Source of the DNA: IDS-8 sp964424805
GTDB lineage: Bacteria > Pseudomonadota > Gammaproteobacteria > Steroidobacterales > Woeseiaceae
NCBI GenBank assembly: GCA_964424805.1
Contig: CAYRKH010000016.1
Location: 1 to 55,618, forward strand
DNA length: 55,618 nucleotides
Reading direction: 5' to 3'
Part shown: piece by piece, positions 8,777 through 18,289 of the stretch
Numbering within the stretch: the first letter of the stretch is position 1
Layout of the letters: each line of letters opens with the position of its first letter
Position numbers and translations under genes: made by a program
Notes under the pieces: generated by a model
Told to the model about the DNA's origin: nothing
Databases searched by the model: none
What the model saw: only the letters and a program-made list of their open reading frames with translations

Positions 8777-8806
8777 AAAAAAGCCCGTCATCCGGGCGGA
8801 TGCGGG
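8777..8806 (-). terminator. Intrinsic terminator-like hairpin in the ilvC leader
   Basis: Read on the minus strand, CCCGCATCCG pairs with CGGATG-A-CGGG (10 base pairs, one bulged A, two-base loop). It is followed by C and six T (8782-8777 on the plus strand as A). It lies between the inferred ilvC promoter and the ilvC start codon, so it would cut ilvC transcripts in the leader unless opposed. This suggests attenuation; no obvious branched-chain-rich leader peptide is visible. Confidence 0.6.
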
Positions 8807-8815
8807 GCTGCCCCG

Positions 8816-8844
8816 ATCATCGGCGATGGCCGTGCCGCTGTCAA
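8816..8844 (-). promoter_or_regulatory. Candidate sigma-70 promoter for ilvC
   Basis: On the minus strand TTGACA (8844-8839, perfect -35) is followed after 17 bases by GATGAT (8821-8816, four of six matches). The predicted transcript start is near 8809, immediately before the leader hairpin. It is back to back with the ferredoxin promoter. Confidence 0.5.
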
Positions 8845-8859
8845 AGAGCCGGGGTGGCG

Positions 8860-8888
8860 TTGCCGCCGCCGCGGGCTCTCTTTACAAT
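8860..8888 (+). promoter_or_regulatory. Candidate sigma-70 promoter for the ferredoxin gene
   Basis: TTGCCG (8860-8865) and TACAAT (8883-8888) are separated by 17 bases, with four and five of six matches to the consensus. The predicted start is about 8895, giving a leader of roughly 27 bases before the ferredoxin ATG. Confidence 0.5.
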
Positions 8889-8921
8889 GGCCGGCTTTCT
8901 CACGCCAGCACACTCATCCCA

Positions 8922-9242
8922 ATGCCCAAGGTCATTTACATCACGCCGGCCGGCGAGCGCCACGAGGTCGAGGTCGAGGTCGGCTATTCCGTCATGGAAG
9001 GCGCGATCAACAACAACATCGACGGCATCGTCGCGGAGTGCGGAGGCGCCTGCGCCTGCGCCACCTGCCACAGCTACATCGACGAGGCCTGGCTCGACAA
9101 GCTGCCGCCGATGGACGATATGGAGGACAGCATGCTGGACGCGGCGTACGAACGTCGCGACAACAGCCGCCTCACCTGCCAGATCGAGATGACCGAGGAG
9201 CTCGACGGCCTCATCGTGCACGTCGGCGAAAACGAAGGATAG
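8922..9242 (+). CDS. 2Fe-2S ferredoxin, adrenodoxin/putidaredoxin type
   Basis: Small soluble electron carrier of 106 residues. Cluster ligands are C40, C46, C49 and C86 in CGGACACATC ... RLTCQI, the vertebrate-type C-x5-C-x2-C...C spacing rather than the plant type; C44 is an extra cysteine. The acidic stretch PPMDDMEDSMLD after the cluster loop is typical of partner binding in this class. The start ATG at 8922 removes a 32-residue upstream extension. Such ferredoxins serve P450s, Rieske oxygenases or Fe-S assembly. No partner oxidoreductase is next to it, so the role is open. The stop is only 10 bases from the convergent acyl-CoA dehydrogenase stop. Confidence 0.88.
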   Translation: MPKVIYITPAGERHEVEVEVGYSVMEGAINNNIDGIVAECGGACACATCHSYIDEAWLDKLPPMDDMEDSMLDAAYERRDNSRLTCQIEMTEELDGLIVHVGENEG

Positions 9243-9252
9243 TCCCGATTCC

Positions 9253-10416
9253 TTAGCGCAGGCCCGTTTCCAGCCGCCCGATGACCATGCGCTGGATCTC
9301 GCTCGTCCCTTCGTAGATTTCCGTGATCTTCGCGTCGCGGAAGTAGCGCTCGATCGGCAGTTCCTTGCTGTAGCCCATGCCGCCGTGGATCTGCAGCGCC
9401 TGGTGCGCGACGAACATCGCGGTCTCCGAGGCGTGCAGTTTTGCGAGGCTGCCGGGTAAGGTGCTGCGCGTCCCGGCTTTGCGCGCCTGCATCCGGTTCC
9501 ACGCGGCGTTATAGACCAGGAGCCGGGACGCCTCGATCCGCATTTTCATGTCCGCGATCTTTGCCTGGATCGCCTGGAAGCTGCCGATCGGCTCCCCGAA
9601 CGCATGGCGCTCGCGCGAGTATTCGAGCGCGGCGTCGTACGCCGCCTGGGCGATTCCGAGCGCCTGCGCCGCGATGCCGATGCGGCCGGCGTCGAGCACT
9701 GCCATTGCTATGGAGAAGCCGCGGCCTTCCTCACCGATGCGGTTTTCGACCGGACAACGGTAGTTCGCGAACTCGATCTCGCAGGTTGCGGACGCGCGGA
9801 TGCCGAGCTTCGGCTCGACCTTCCCGCGTGTGAAGCCCGGCTCCTCCGTGTCGATCACGAACGCGCTGATGCCCGCGTCTTCGCCGTCCCGCTCCGTGCG
9901 CGCGAACAGGATGATGTATTTCGCGACCGGCCCCGAGGTGATCCAGGATTTCGTTCCGTTGATGGTGTAGTGGCCGTCATTCTTCGAAATCGACGCGCGG
10001 CAGCGCATGGCCGCCGCGTCGGATCCGGACTGCGGCTCGGTAAGCGCGTACGCGCCGATGACGCGGCCCGAGGCAACGGGCTCCAGGAACGTGCGCTTCT
10101 GCTCTTCGGTACCGTAGTCGAGCAGGGAGGTGCCGTAAAGGGAGTTGTTGACCGAGACGATCGTGGCATGCGCGGCGTCCGCGGCGGCGATCTCGGCGAT
10201 CACCAGCGCGTAGCTGATCGCGTCGGAACCGGTGCCGCCGTACTCCTCGGGCACCTCGATGCCCATGAAGCCCAGTTCCCCGGCCTTCGCGATCGTTGCC
10301 GCCGGAAACTTGCCGCTGGCGTCGAATTCCGCGGCGATCGGTGCGATCTCGCTCTGCGCGAACTCGCGCGCCGCCGCCTGGATCATCTGCTGCTCTTCGC
10401 TCAGTCTGAAATCCAT
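9253..10416 (-). CDS. Acyl-CoA dehydrogenase (short/medium-chain type)
   Basis: FAD enzyme of beta-oxidation that introduces the 2,3-double bond into acyl-CoA and passes electrons to ETF, whose genes lie close by (11.1-12.8 kb). The 387-residue product shows the family order: N-terminal helical part (MDFRLSEEQQMI), IGAYALTEPQSGSDAAA, NGTKSWITSG, RHAFGEPIGSFQAIQ, QIHGGMGYSKELPIERYFRDAKITEIYEGTSEIQR. The Glu in YEGTSE is the expected catalytic base. The start ATG at 10416 follows GAGGTAAG; seven upstream residues to a possible earlier start are omitted. Confidence 0.92.
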   Translation of the reverse strand: MDFRLSEEQQMIQAAAREFAQSEIAPIAAEFDASGKFPAATIAKAGELGFMGIEVPEEYGGTGSDAISYALVIAEIAAADAAHATIVSVNNSLYGTSLLDYGTEEQKRTFLEPVASGRVIGAYALTEPQSGSDAAAMRCRASISKNDGHYTINGTKSWITSGPVAKYIILFARTERDGEDAGISAFVIDTEEPGFTRGKVEPKLGIRASATCEIEFANYRCPVENRIGEEGRGFSIAMAVLDAGRIGIAAQALGIAQAAYDAALEYSRERHAFGEPIGSFQAIQAKIADMKMRIEASRLLVYNAAWNRMQARKAGTRSTLPGSLAKLHASETAMFVAHQALQIHGGMGYSKELPIERYFRDAKITEIYEGTSEIQRMVIGRLETGLR

Positions 10417-10435
10417 ATGCTTACCTCTTGGCCTC

Positions 10436-10441
10436 ATTATA
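10436..10441 (-). promoter_or_regulatory. Candidate -10 element of the acyl-CoA dehydrogenase promoter
   Basis: A perfect TATAAT on the minus strand lies 20 bases upstream of the acyl-CoA dehydrogenase ATG and would start a short leader containing the ribosome site GAGGTAAG. No good -35 hexamer is seen at 16-18 bases. A weak opposite-facing pair (GTGACG at 10443, TAAGAT at 10466, 17-base spacing) could serve the peroxiredoxin gene. Confidence 0.4.
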
Positions 10442-10524
10442 CGTGACGGGATGGCGCGTACCGCCTAAGATGTCTCGCCCGGGGGACACTTCCCTTTCAA
10501 TGCAAGCTTCAAGGAGTAACTCAA

Positions 10525-11007
10525 ATGGCAATCAAAGCAGGCGACAGGATGCCGAGCGGCGTCTTCGGAGTCATGACCGAGTCAGGCCCCGGGGCCATGT
10601 CGACCGACGAACTGTTCAAGGGCCGGAAAGTCGTTCTCGTCTCGGTGCCCGGGGCGTTCACGCCGACCTGCTCGATGAACCACCTCCCGGGCTTCGTCGA
10701 TCACGCCGACGACATCAGGGGCAAGGGCGTCGACACCATTGCCTGCATGGCGGTCAACGACGTGTTCGTAATGGACGCCTGGGGCAAGGACCGCAAGGTC
10801 GACGATAAGGTGGTCATGCTGGCCGACGGCAACGGCGAATACACGCGCGCGCTCGGCCTGGAGATGGACGGCAGCAAGTTCGGCCTCGGCATGCGCGGGC
10901 AGCGCTTCGCGATCGTGGTCGACGACGGCGTCGCGAAGCACGTGGCGGTGGAAGAGCCCGGGAAGTTCGAGGTCAGCAAGGCCGAAGCGATTCTCGCCGC
11001 GCTCTGA
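10525..11007 (+). CDS. Peroxiredoxin, Prx5 (AhpE/hybrid-like) type
   Basis: Thiol peroxidase of 160 residues that reduces hydrogen peroxide and alkyl hydroperoxides. The active-site loop PGAFTPTCS places the peroxidatic cysteine at C49; the other cysteine is C74 (TIACMAVND), as in Prx5-type enzymes. FVMDAWGKD and MRGQRFAIVVDDG are further family signatures. The start ATG has a strong AAGGAG nine bases upstream. It is divergent from the acyl-CoA dehydrogenase and convergent with etfA, with a REP element filling the 3' gap. No reductant partner is adjacent. Confidence 0.9.
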   Translation: MAIKAGDRMPSGVFGVMTESGPGAMSTDELFKGRKVVLVSVPGAFTPTCSMNHLPGFVDHADDIRGKGVDTIACMAVNDVFVMDAWGKDRKVDDKVVMLADGNGEYTRALGLEMDGSKFGLGMRGQRFAIVVDDGVAKHVAVEEPGKFEVSKAEAILAAL

Positions 11008-11011
11008 AGCC

Positions 11012-11077
11012 TGTGGGAGCGCGCATTGCGCGCGATGCTGACTGTGGGATTGGTGGCATCGCGCGCGGTGCGCGCTC

Positions 11078-11082
<5 letters not shown>
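11012..11082. repeat. REP/REPIN-like palindromic element, copy 1
   Basis: Two 26-base arms in inverted orientation, GTGGGAGCGCGCATTGCG... (11013-11038) and ...TGCGCGCTCCTAC (11056-11081), with a 17-base spacer. Each arm itself contains the small palindrome GCGCGCA-T-TGCGCGC or a variant. It fills the gap between the convergent peroxiredoxin and etfA genes, and its right end provides the etfA stop codon. Confidence 0.88.
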
Positions 11083-12015
<933 letters not shown>

Positions 12016-12016
<1 letters not shown>

Positions 12017-12765
12017 CACGCGAGTCCTTTTGCTTTGAGTGCGTCCACGAGCGCGGCTACGTCTTCGACGATGACGCCCTTCTGGCGCTGCGGCGGCGGC
12101 TCATAGGCGACTGCCTCGAGCGCGCTCCCGGCCTCGACGCCGAGATCGGCGAGCGCGATCGTCTCCAGCGGCTTCTTCTTGGCCTTCATGATGTCCGGCA
12201 GCTTCACGTAGCGCGGCTCGTTCAGGCGCAGGTCCGTGGTGATGACGGCCGGCAGGTCGACCTCGATCGTCTCGAGCCCCGCGTCCACCTCGCGCGTAAC
12301 GATCGCCATGGCGCCGTCGAATTCGATCTTCGATGCAAACGTCGCCTGCGGGCGCTGCCACAGCGCCGCGAGCATCTGGCCCGTCTGGTTATTGTCGCTG
12401 TCGATGGCCTGCTTGCCGAGCAGCACGACCTCGGGGTTTTCACGCTGCACCAGCGCAAGGAAGATGCGTGCGATCGTGAGCTGGTCGACGGGCTCTGCGA
12501 GTTCGACCAGGATGGCGCGATCGGCGCCCATCGCGAGCCCGGTGCGCAGCTGCTGCTGGGCGTCGTTACCGCCGATCGAGACGACGACGACTTCCTTCGC
12601 TTCACCGCGCTCGCGAATCCGCAGCGCTTCCTCCAGCGCGATCTCGTCGAAGGGGTTGATGCTCATCTTGACGCCTTCCGTCTCGACGCCGCTGCCGTCC
12701 GAGCGCACCCGCACCCTGACGTTGAAATCAACGACGCGTTTGAGGCCGACCAGGATTTTCTCCAC
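12016..12765 (-). CDS. etfB: Electron transfer flavoprotein beta subunit
   Basis: AMP-binding subunit of ETF. Motifs are KILVGLKRVVDFNVRVRV, MSINPFDEIALEEALRIRE, ADRAILV and DSDNNQTGQMLAALWQRPQATFASKI, then KKPLETIALADLGV near the C-terminus. I place the start at GTG 12765, after GGGAGCGG, since the family begins with the KIL(V/A)..KRV strand. An ATG at 12801 would add 12 residues without family support. It is divergent from sseA across a region with two TGCAC-containing palindromes. Confidence 0.92.
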
Positions 12766-12852
12766 GAAATCCGCTCCCGATGTCTTACGTGCAAACTGCA
12801 CATTCTCTCCGAACGGCTATGCTGTGCACAAGGCGAACCGGAGGAGCCGATC

Positions 12853-13707
12853 ATGGGCCACGACGATGTGCTGATCGCGCCGCGCGATCTCGACGGGCAT
12901 CTCGATGACGCCGCCTGGCGCGTCGTCGACTGTCGCTTCGACCTGCTGCAGCCGGAGCAGGGACGCGCCGATTACCTCGCCGGGCATATCCCCGGTGCCG
13001 TGTACGCGGACCTCGACCACGACCTCGCGGCGCCGGTGACGCCCTCGACCGGGCGCCATCCGCTGCCGGCGCCGGACACGTTCGCCGCGACGCTGGGGCG
13101 CTGGGGGATCACGCCCGCGAGCACCGTCGTCGCCTACGACCAGGCCGGCGGCGCGTTCGCGGCGCGTCTCTGGTGGCTGCTGCGCTGGTTCGGGCACCGG
13201 GATGCGCGGGTCCTGGACGGCGGCTACGCCGCCTGGCAGCGGGCGGGTCTGCCGGGCAGCACGGACGTGCCGGACGTCGAGCCGACCGTCTATCCGGCGA
13301 CACCGGACGACCGCATGATCGTGCGCACCGAGGAGCTGCCGGAGCTCCTGGAAGCAGGCGAACTGCTGGTGGACGCCCGCGACCCCGCGCGCTACGCCGG
13401 CCGAGAGGAGCCGATCGACCCGGTAGCCGGGCACGTGCCCGGCGCCGTCAACTTTCCGCTCGGGACCAGCCTCCGCGCGGACGGGACCTGGCGCCACCCG
13501 GAAGAACTCGCGCGAGCCTGGCAGCCGTTGCTCGGCCAGCGGCCGGGACGGTCATGGATTACCATGTGTGGCTCCGGAGTGACGGCCTGCCACCTCGCCC
13601 TGTCGGCGGAGCGGGCGGGCTATCGCCCCCCCAGGCTTTACGCGGGCTCTTTCAGCGAGTGGATCCGCGATCCCGGGCGACCCGTAGCGACGGGGGACCA
13701 ACCCTGA
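12853..13707 (+). CDS. sseA: 3-mercaptopyruvate / thiosulfate sulfurtransferase
   Basis: Two-domain rhodanese of 284 residues. The N-terminal domain is structural (VVDCRFDL, GHIPGAVYADL, VVAYDQAGGAFAARLWWLLRWFGH). The C-terminal domain has the active loop CGSGVTA at 239-245. CGSGVTA, rather than a CRxGx[RT] loop, is the loop linked to 3-mercaptopyruvate as sulfur donor. The start ATG follows GGAGGAG. A terminator-like hairpin with six T follows at 13748-13784. Confidence 0.9.
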   Translation: MGHDDVLIAPRDLDGHLDDAAWRVVDCRFDLLQPEQGRADYLAGHIPGAVYADLDHDLAAPVTPSTGRHPLPAPDTFAATLGRWGITPASTVVAYDQAGGAFAARLWWLLRWFGHRDARVLDGGYAAWQRAGLPGSTDVPDVEPTVYPATPDDRMIVRTEELPELLEAGELLVDARDPARYAGREEPIDPVAGHVPGAVNFPLGTSLRADGTWRHPEELARAWQPLLGQRPGRSWITMCGSGVTACHLALSAERAGYRPPRLYAGSFSEWIRDPGRPVATGDQP

Positions 13708-13747
13708 GGACGGTGCCTGCGGGGCCGTCCTGAACTTAACCTGGGGT

Positions 13748-13784
13748 GCGTGACTCTAACAGAGTCCGGATCACGCCGTTTTTT
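13748..13784 (+). terminator. Candidate rho-independent terminator after sseA
   Basis: GACTCT-AAC-AGAGTC forms an inner stem, extended by GCGT/ACGC across a bulge. It is followed by CG and six T (13779-13784). It lies 41 bases after the sseA stop and 30 bases before the lipoprotein start. Confidence 0.5.
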
Positions 13785-13813
13785 ACCCCGCTGTACCGGT
13801 CGGGAGGAGGGCA

Positions 13814-14299
13814 GTGAGCATTTTTAATCGACTGAGAAATCCGCTACTTATTACTGTTTTGTTAAGTATTGCTGTAGGTTGTGCGCCGGCCGAGGAACGG
13901 GAAACCGTGGCCCGGGGCGACGTCGATTACAGCGGCAGCGATTGCATCCTGATCCGGACTATCCGAGACTATAGGACGCTCGACGATCGCAACCTGCTGA
14001 TCTACGGGCCCGCCAACCGGGCTTATTACGTCACGTTGTTTCGACCGTCGTTCGAACTCCGATCCTCGTTCCAGATGGGCTTTGAGTCGCGTGACGACCA
14101 GCTTTGCCCGTTCGGCGGAGATGCCATCGTCGTCGGTTCGCTGCGGCGCGAATCGATAGCGATCCAGTCGATCAGCCGCGTGAGCGAGGAGCAGGAGGAA
14201 CAGTTACTGGTTCGGTACGGCAAAAAGGATCCTGCCCCCGGACAACAGACCCCGGAACCGAAGGACGTGAAAGGTGCCGAGGTCGAAGAGCTAGGCTGA
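13814..14299 (+). CDS. DUF6491-like lipoprotein
   Basis: 161-residue predicted lipoprotein of unknown function. The signal peptide has a short basic N-terminus, a hydrophobic core LLITVLLSIAV and a lipobox ending at C23 (AVGC). The mature part resembles DUF6491-type proteins: CILIRTIRDYRTLDDRNLLIYGPANRAYYVTLF, a second conserved Cys in DQLCPFGGDAIVVG, and a final IQSISRVSEEQEEQ. The start is GTG at 13814 with GGGAGGAGG upstream. The first codons are A/T-rich compared with the surroundings. The family assignment is from memory of the pattern; the lipoprotein call is firmer. Confidence 0.7.
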   Translation: MSIFNRLRNPLLITVLLSIAVGCAPAEERETVARGDVDYSGSDCILIRTIRDYRTLDDRNLLIYGPANRAYYVTLFRPSFELRSSFQMGFESRDDQLCPFGGDAIVVGSLRRESIAIQSISRVSEEQEEQLLVRYGKKDPAPGQQTPEPKDVKGAEVEELG

Positions 14300-14364
14300 G
14301 TCGGTCAACCGGGCAACCGGTTTCCGATCCGGCCGCGCAATCCGCAAATCTCCGTGCGGACCCA

Positions 14365-14402
14365 CCCGGCCAGCCCTCGCGGTTGGCCGGGTTTTTATTT
14401 TC
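14365..14402 (+). terminator. Rho-independent terminator after the lipoprotein gene
   Basis: CCCGGCCA (14365-14372) pairs perfectly with TGGCCGGG (14384-14391) and is followed by a T-rich run TTTTTATTTT. A smaller hairpin TCCGCA/TGCGGA (14341-14360) precedes it. Confidence 0.85.
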
Positions 14403-14453
14403 CCCGGCGTTGATGAACAATGCGGGTAACGCTACAGCAAGAAGGAATACAGC

Positions 14454-15647
14454 TTGGGAGCGCCGCTCGAGGGGACCAGGGTTCTCGATCTCAGCCGCAT
14501 CCTGGCCGGTCCGTGGGCGGCACAGCTACTCGCGGATTACGGCGCCGACGTCATCAAGGTGGAACGACCCGGCAGCGGCGACGATACACGGGGCTGGGGA
14601 CCGCCGTGGCTGGGTGACGACGCGGCGTACTTTCACGCCGCGAATCGCAACAAGCGCTCCATTGCCGTCGATCTCTCCAATGCCTCGGGGCAGCGCATCA
14701 TCCGCAAGCTCGCCTGCGCGAGTGACGTGCTCATCGAAAACTTCCGGGCGGGCTCGCTCGCCCGCTACGGGCTCGATGCGGACAGCCTCGTCGAGCTGAA
14801 CCCGAAGCTCGTCTACTGCTCCGTCTCCGCGTACGGCCAGACCGGCACCCGGGCCGGCGATCCCGGCTACGACGCCATGATCCAGGCGACGGCAGGCCTC
14901 ATGAGCATCACCGGCCCGCCGGATGAAGAGGGCGGCGAACCGCAGAAGGTGGGCGTCGCCATTGCGGACATCATGGCAGGCATGTACGCCGTTACCGCCA
15001 TACTCGCGGCGCTGCAGGCGCGGGAGCGCACGGGCCGTGGCCAGCACATCGACGTCCCGCTTTACGACACCCAGGTGGCGTGGCTCGCGAACCAGGGGAT
15101 GAACTATCTCGCGAGCGGCGAAGCGCCGCGCCGCCTCGGCAACGCGCACCCGAACATCGTGCCCTACCAGACGTTCCCGACGCGTGACGGTCACCTGATG
15201 GTCGCCACCGGCAATGAGCGGCAGTTCCGCGACCTCATGGCCTGCATCGGCTGCCCCGAGCTCGCCGAAGCGCCGCGCTTCGCGACCAACGCCGCGCGAG
15301 TCGAGAACCGGCAGGAGCTGGTCGCGATCATGACGGAGCGCTTCCGCCGCCGGACGACGGCCGAGTGGGTCGAGCGGCTCACGACGCAGCGCATCCCCGC
15401 AGGGCCGATCAACGATCTCGCCCAGGTGTTTTCGAGCGAGCACGCTCGCGAAAGGGAGCTGGTGCGCCGGCTCGGTGACGAAGCCGCCGAGGTGCCGACC
15501 ATCGCGAACCCGGTGCGCTTCTCCGCCACGCCGGTGCGCTATGCCGCCGCACCACCGGCACTCGGGCAGCACACGACGGAGGTGCTGGCGGAGTGCGGCT
15601 TCAGCCCGGCGGAGATCGCGGCGCTGCGCGAGGACGGAGCCATCTGA
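14454..15647 (+). CDS. CaiB/BaiF class III CoA-transferase
   Basis: Transfers CoA between carboxylic acids through an enzyme-bound glutamyl/aspartyl intermediate. The 397-residue protein shows LEGTRVLDLSRILAGPWAAQLLADYGADVIKVERPGSGD, NRNKRSIAVDL, IENFRAG and YCSVSAYGQTG. The expected catalytic Asp is at about 172 in GVAIADIMAGMYA. The start codon is TTG at 14454, after GAAGGAA. The substrate cannot be read from sequence. The stop is two bases from the AddB-like start, an odd functional pairing that may only reflect packing. Confidence 0.88.
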   Translation: MGAPLEGTRVLDLSRILAGPWAAQLLADYGADVIKVERPGSGDDTRGWGPPWLGDDAAYFHAANRNKRSIAVDLSNASGQRIIRKLACASDVLIENFRAGSLARYGLDADSLVELNPKLVYCSVSAYGQTGTRAGDPGYDAMIQATAGLMSITGPPDEEGGEPQKVGVAIADIMAGMYAVTAILAALQARERTGRGQHIDVPLYDTQVAWLANQGMNYLASGEAPRRLGNAHPNIVPYQTFPTRDGHLMVATGNERQFRDLMACIGCPELAEAPRFATNAARVENRQELVAIMTERFRRRTTAEWVERLTTQRIPAGPINDLAQVFSSEHARERELVRRLGDEAAEVPTIANPVRFSATPVRYAAAPPALGQHTTEVLAECGFSPAEIAALREDGAI

Positions 15648-15649
15648 CG

Positions 15650-18289
15650 GTGCCGCCCGCGGGCGAACAGCCGCCGGCGGCGGCCTGGGCGTGGCTCGAC
15701 GACGCCGTCCGCGGCGGCGCGGAGATCGTGACCGCGAGCCGCCGCCTGTCGCGGGAGCTGCGCCGTGCCCACGACGCGCAGCAGCTGGCGCGCGGGATCA
15801 AAGCCTGGCGCACGCCGCGTATCCTGTCCTGGGACGCGTGGCTGAACGCCTTCGTCGACGGCGCGGATGCCGGCACGCGCTGGCCGCAGCGGCTGCACCC
15901 CCAGGCCTGCGCGATCCTGTGGGAAACCTGCCTGGCGCGCGCGGCCGCGGCGTCCGCGCTCGATCATCGCGGTCTCGTGCGCCAGGCCCGCCAGGCGTGG
16001 CAGCGCCTCAACGAGTGGCGTGTGCCGCCGGAGGATCTCGCGCGCCACGCGGGCAATGAAGACGAGCGGTTGTTCGCGGCGGCGGCCGGCGCTTACCGGC
16101 GCGAGCTCGCTCGCCGCGGCTGGATCGACGCCGCACTGCTGCCGGAGCTCGTGGCGCAACGCCTGCGCGAGCGCGAGCTCGCCGTGCCCCGGCGCGTGGT
16201 GCTCGCCGGCTTCGACCGGCTCACGCCCGTGGCAGAGTCGATCGTCGCCGCGCTGAAAGCGGGCGGCTGCAGCGTGTCGTCCGCGCCGGGGGCGAGCCGC
16301 GCGGCCGTGCCCCGCGTCGTTTCCTGCGCCGACGCCGACGCGGAGCTGCGATCCGCGGGCGCCTGGGCGCGCGCGCAGCTGGCGCTCGATCCCGCCGCGC
16401 GCATCGCCATCGTGTACCCCGGGCTGGAGCAGCAGGCATCACGCACCGAGCGGCTGGTGCGCGAGGGACTGGCGCCGGGCTGGCAGCAGGGCGGCGCGGC
16501 GCACGACGCAGCCGTAACGGTTTCCTACGGCCGCCGGCTGGTGGAGTACCCGCTGGTCGCGCTGGCGATCACGTGGCTGCAGTGGACGCACCGCGGGCTG
16601 TCGTCGCGCGAGGTGAGCATGCTGCTGCGGACACCGCTCACGGGCGGCGGCACGAACGGCGGCTGCAGCCGGCTCGAGCTCGCGTTGCGGCGCCTGCCGG
16701 ATCGGCGCTGGAGCGCTGCCAGCCTCGCCGGCGCGCTGCGCGGCGCGGACGAGAGTGCGGACGCCCTTGCCTGGCTCGCGCGGGTCGACACGGTCGCGCA
16801 GGCCGGCTTCGGCGATGCCGCGCCGGCGTCTCCGGCCGCCTGGGCCGGCCACATGCACACGTTCCTCGAGAGCATCGGCTGGCCGGGTCGGGAAACGCTC
16901 GACAGCGCGGAGTTCCAGCTCGTCAACCGCTGGCGGGAGCTGCTGAACGAGTTCTCGCGCATCGAGCCCGTGCGGCCGCGGCTGAGATTCGGCGAAGCGC
17001 TCCTGCGTCTCGCGCACGCCGCCGCGGAAACCGTGTGGCAACCCGAAAGCGTCGCGGGCGGCGTGCACGTGCTCGGCACGCTCGAGGCGGCGGGAATGGA
17101 GTTCGACCACGCCTGGGTCGGCAACCTGCAAGCGCTGCAGTGGCCGCCGCCCGCGCACCCCTTGCCGCTCGTGTCGCGCGCGCTGCAGCGCCGGGCGGGA
17201 ATGCCCGACGCTACCCCGGCCGATACGCTGGCGTTTGCGGAACGCACGCTCGCGCGGCTCGCGGGCAGCGCGTCCTCCGTGGTGCTGAGCTGGCCGCGGA
17301 CGGACGGCGAATCGGAGCTGGCACCCAGTCCCCTGCTCGCGGCTTATGCCGCCGGCGAGACGGCCGGGCCTGTCGATCCCGGTTGGTACGCGGCCTCGCT
17401 GTGCCGGGGCGATGCGCTGCAGCCCGTTGCCGCCGACCCGGTGCCGCGGGTGCAGCCCGACGAACGCGTGCTCGGCGGTGCCTACACGGTGCAGCGCCAG
17501 GTTACCGACCCGTTCAGCGCGTTCGCCTGCGGCCGCCTGGGCGTGAGCGAGCTGCCGCTGATGCAGCCGGGGCTGTCCGCGATGCTCGGCGGCAGCATCG
17601 TGCACGCGGCGCTGCACGAGCTGCTGAAGGCGCGACCGGCATTGGCGGACCTCCACGCCTGGGCCGCGGACGGCTCGCTCGCGCCGCGGATTGCCGCCGC
17701 CGTGGATGCGGCGCTTGCCCCGCACGAGCGCCAGGCCGACGGCGTGCTGCGCCGCCTGCTGGCGCTGGAACGGCGGCGGCTCAACGGCATCCTGGCGGAG
17801 TTCATGGCCGGGGAACGCCGGCGCGAGCCCTTCGCGGTCGAGAGCGTCGAGAGCAGGCTGCGGTTCAATGCGCACGGCGTCGGGCTCGAGCTGCGCGTGG
17901 ACCGGATCGACCGGCTGGCGGATGGCTCGCTGCTGGTCATCGACTACAAGAGCGGCGCGCCGAGGACGCTGCTGGATCGGGACGGGCGGCCGAAGGACGT
18001 GCAGCTCGTCGTGTACGCCGCGGCGATCGACCGCGACGTGGGCGCGCTCGCGCTGGTCAATATCGCGAGCCGCGGCATTCACTACCGCGGCATCGGGCGG
18101 GCTGCCGAATGGGGCGGGCTGGAAGCGGCGGAATGGCAGCGTCGCCTGGGTGAGTGGAAAGGGATCGTGGACGGTGCGCTGCGGCGTTTTGCCGACGGCG
18201 ACGTCAGCGTAAACGTCAGCCTCGGGAGCGATGCCAGCCGCCCCTTGAGCCTCATGAGCCGGGTCGAGGAGCTCAAGCGTGAGCCCTGA
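15650..18289 (+). CDS. AddB-like inactivated-helicase/nuclease (TIGR03623-type DNA repair protein)
   Basis: 879-residue protein of the AddB-related group seen in beta/gammaproteobacteria beside a UvrD-type helicase. No Walker A is visible in the N-terminal region (EIVTASRRLSRELRRAHD, ILSWDAWLNAF). HVLGTLEAAGMEFDHAWVGNL resembles the late helicase motifs. The C-terminal part is a PD-(D/E)XK nuclease: LRVDRIDRLADGSLLVIDYKSG ... QLVVYA. The four-Cys iron-sulfur frame of Bacillus AddB is not evident. The start is GTG 15650. The 3' end overlaps the AddA-like gene by 11 bases, so the two subunits are probably made together for end resection of double-strand breaks. Confidence 0.8.
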   Translation: MPPAGEQPPAAAWAWLDDAVRGGAEIVTASRRLSRELRRAHDAQQLARGIKAWRTPRILSWDAWLNAFVDGADAGTRWPQRLHPQACAILWETCLARAAAASALDHRGLVRQARQAWQRLNEWRVPPEDLARHAGNEDERLFAAAAGAYRRELARRGWIDAALLPELVAQRLRERELAVPRRVVLAGFDRLTPVAESIVAALKAGGCSVSSAPGASRAAVPRVVSCADADAELRSAGAWARAQLALDPAARIAIVYPGLEQQASRTERLVREGLAPGWQQGGAAHDAAVTVSYGRRLVEYPLVALAITWLQWTHRGLSSREVSMLLRTPLTGGGTNGGCSRLELALRRLPDRRWSAASLAGALRGADESADALAWLARVDTVAQAGFGDAAPASPAAWAGHMHTFLESIGWPGRETLDSAEFQLVNRWRELLNEFSRIEPVRPRLRFGEALLRLAHAAAETVWQPESVAGGVHVLGTLEAAGMEFDHAWVGNLQALQWPPPAHPLPLVSRALQRRAGMPDATPADTLAFAERTLARLAGSASSVVLSWPRTDGESELAPSPLLAAYAAGETAGPVDPGWYAASLCRGDALQPVAADPVPRVQPDERVLGGAYTVQRQVTDPFSAFACGRLGVSELPLMQPGLSAMLGGSIVHAALHELLKARPALADLHAWAADGSLAPRIAAAVDAALAPHERQADGVLRRLLALERRRLNGILAEFMAGERRREPFAVESVESRLRFNAHGVGLELRVDRIDRLADGSLLVIDYKSGAPRTLLDRDGRPKDVQLVVYAAAIDRDVGALALVNIASRGIHYRGIGRAAEWGGLEAAEWQRRLGEWKGIVDGALRRFADGDVSVNVSLGSDASRPLSLMSRVEELKREP

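Noticed and set aside
13707..13731. AGGACGG/CCGTCCT hairpin at the sseA stop as terminator
   Set aside because: No T-run follows; the hairpin at 13748-13784 with six T is the better candidate.
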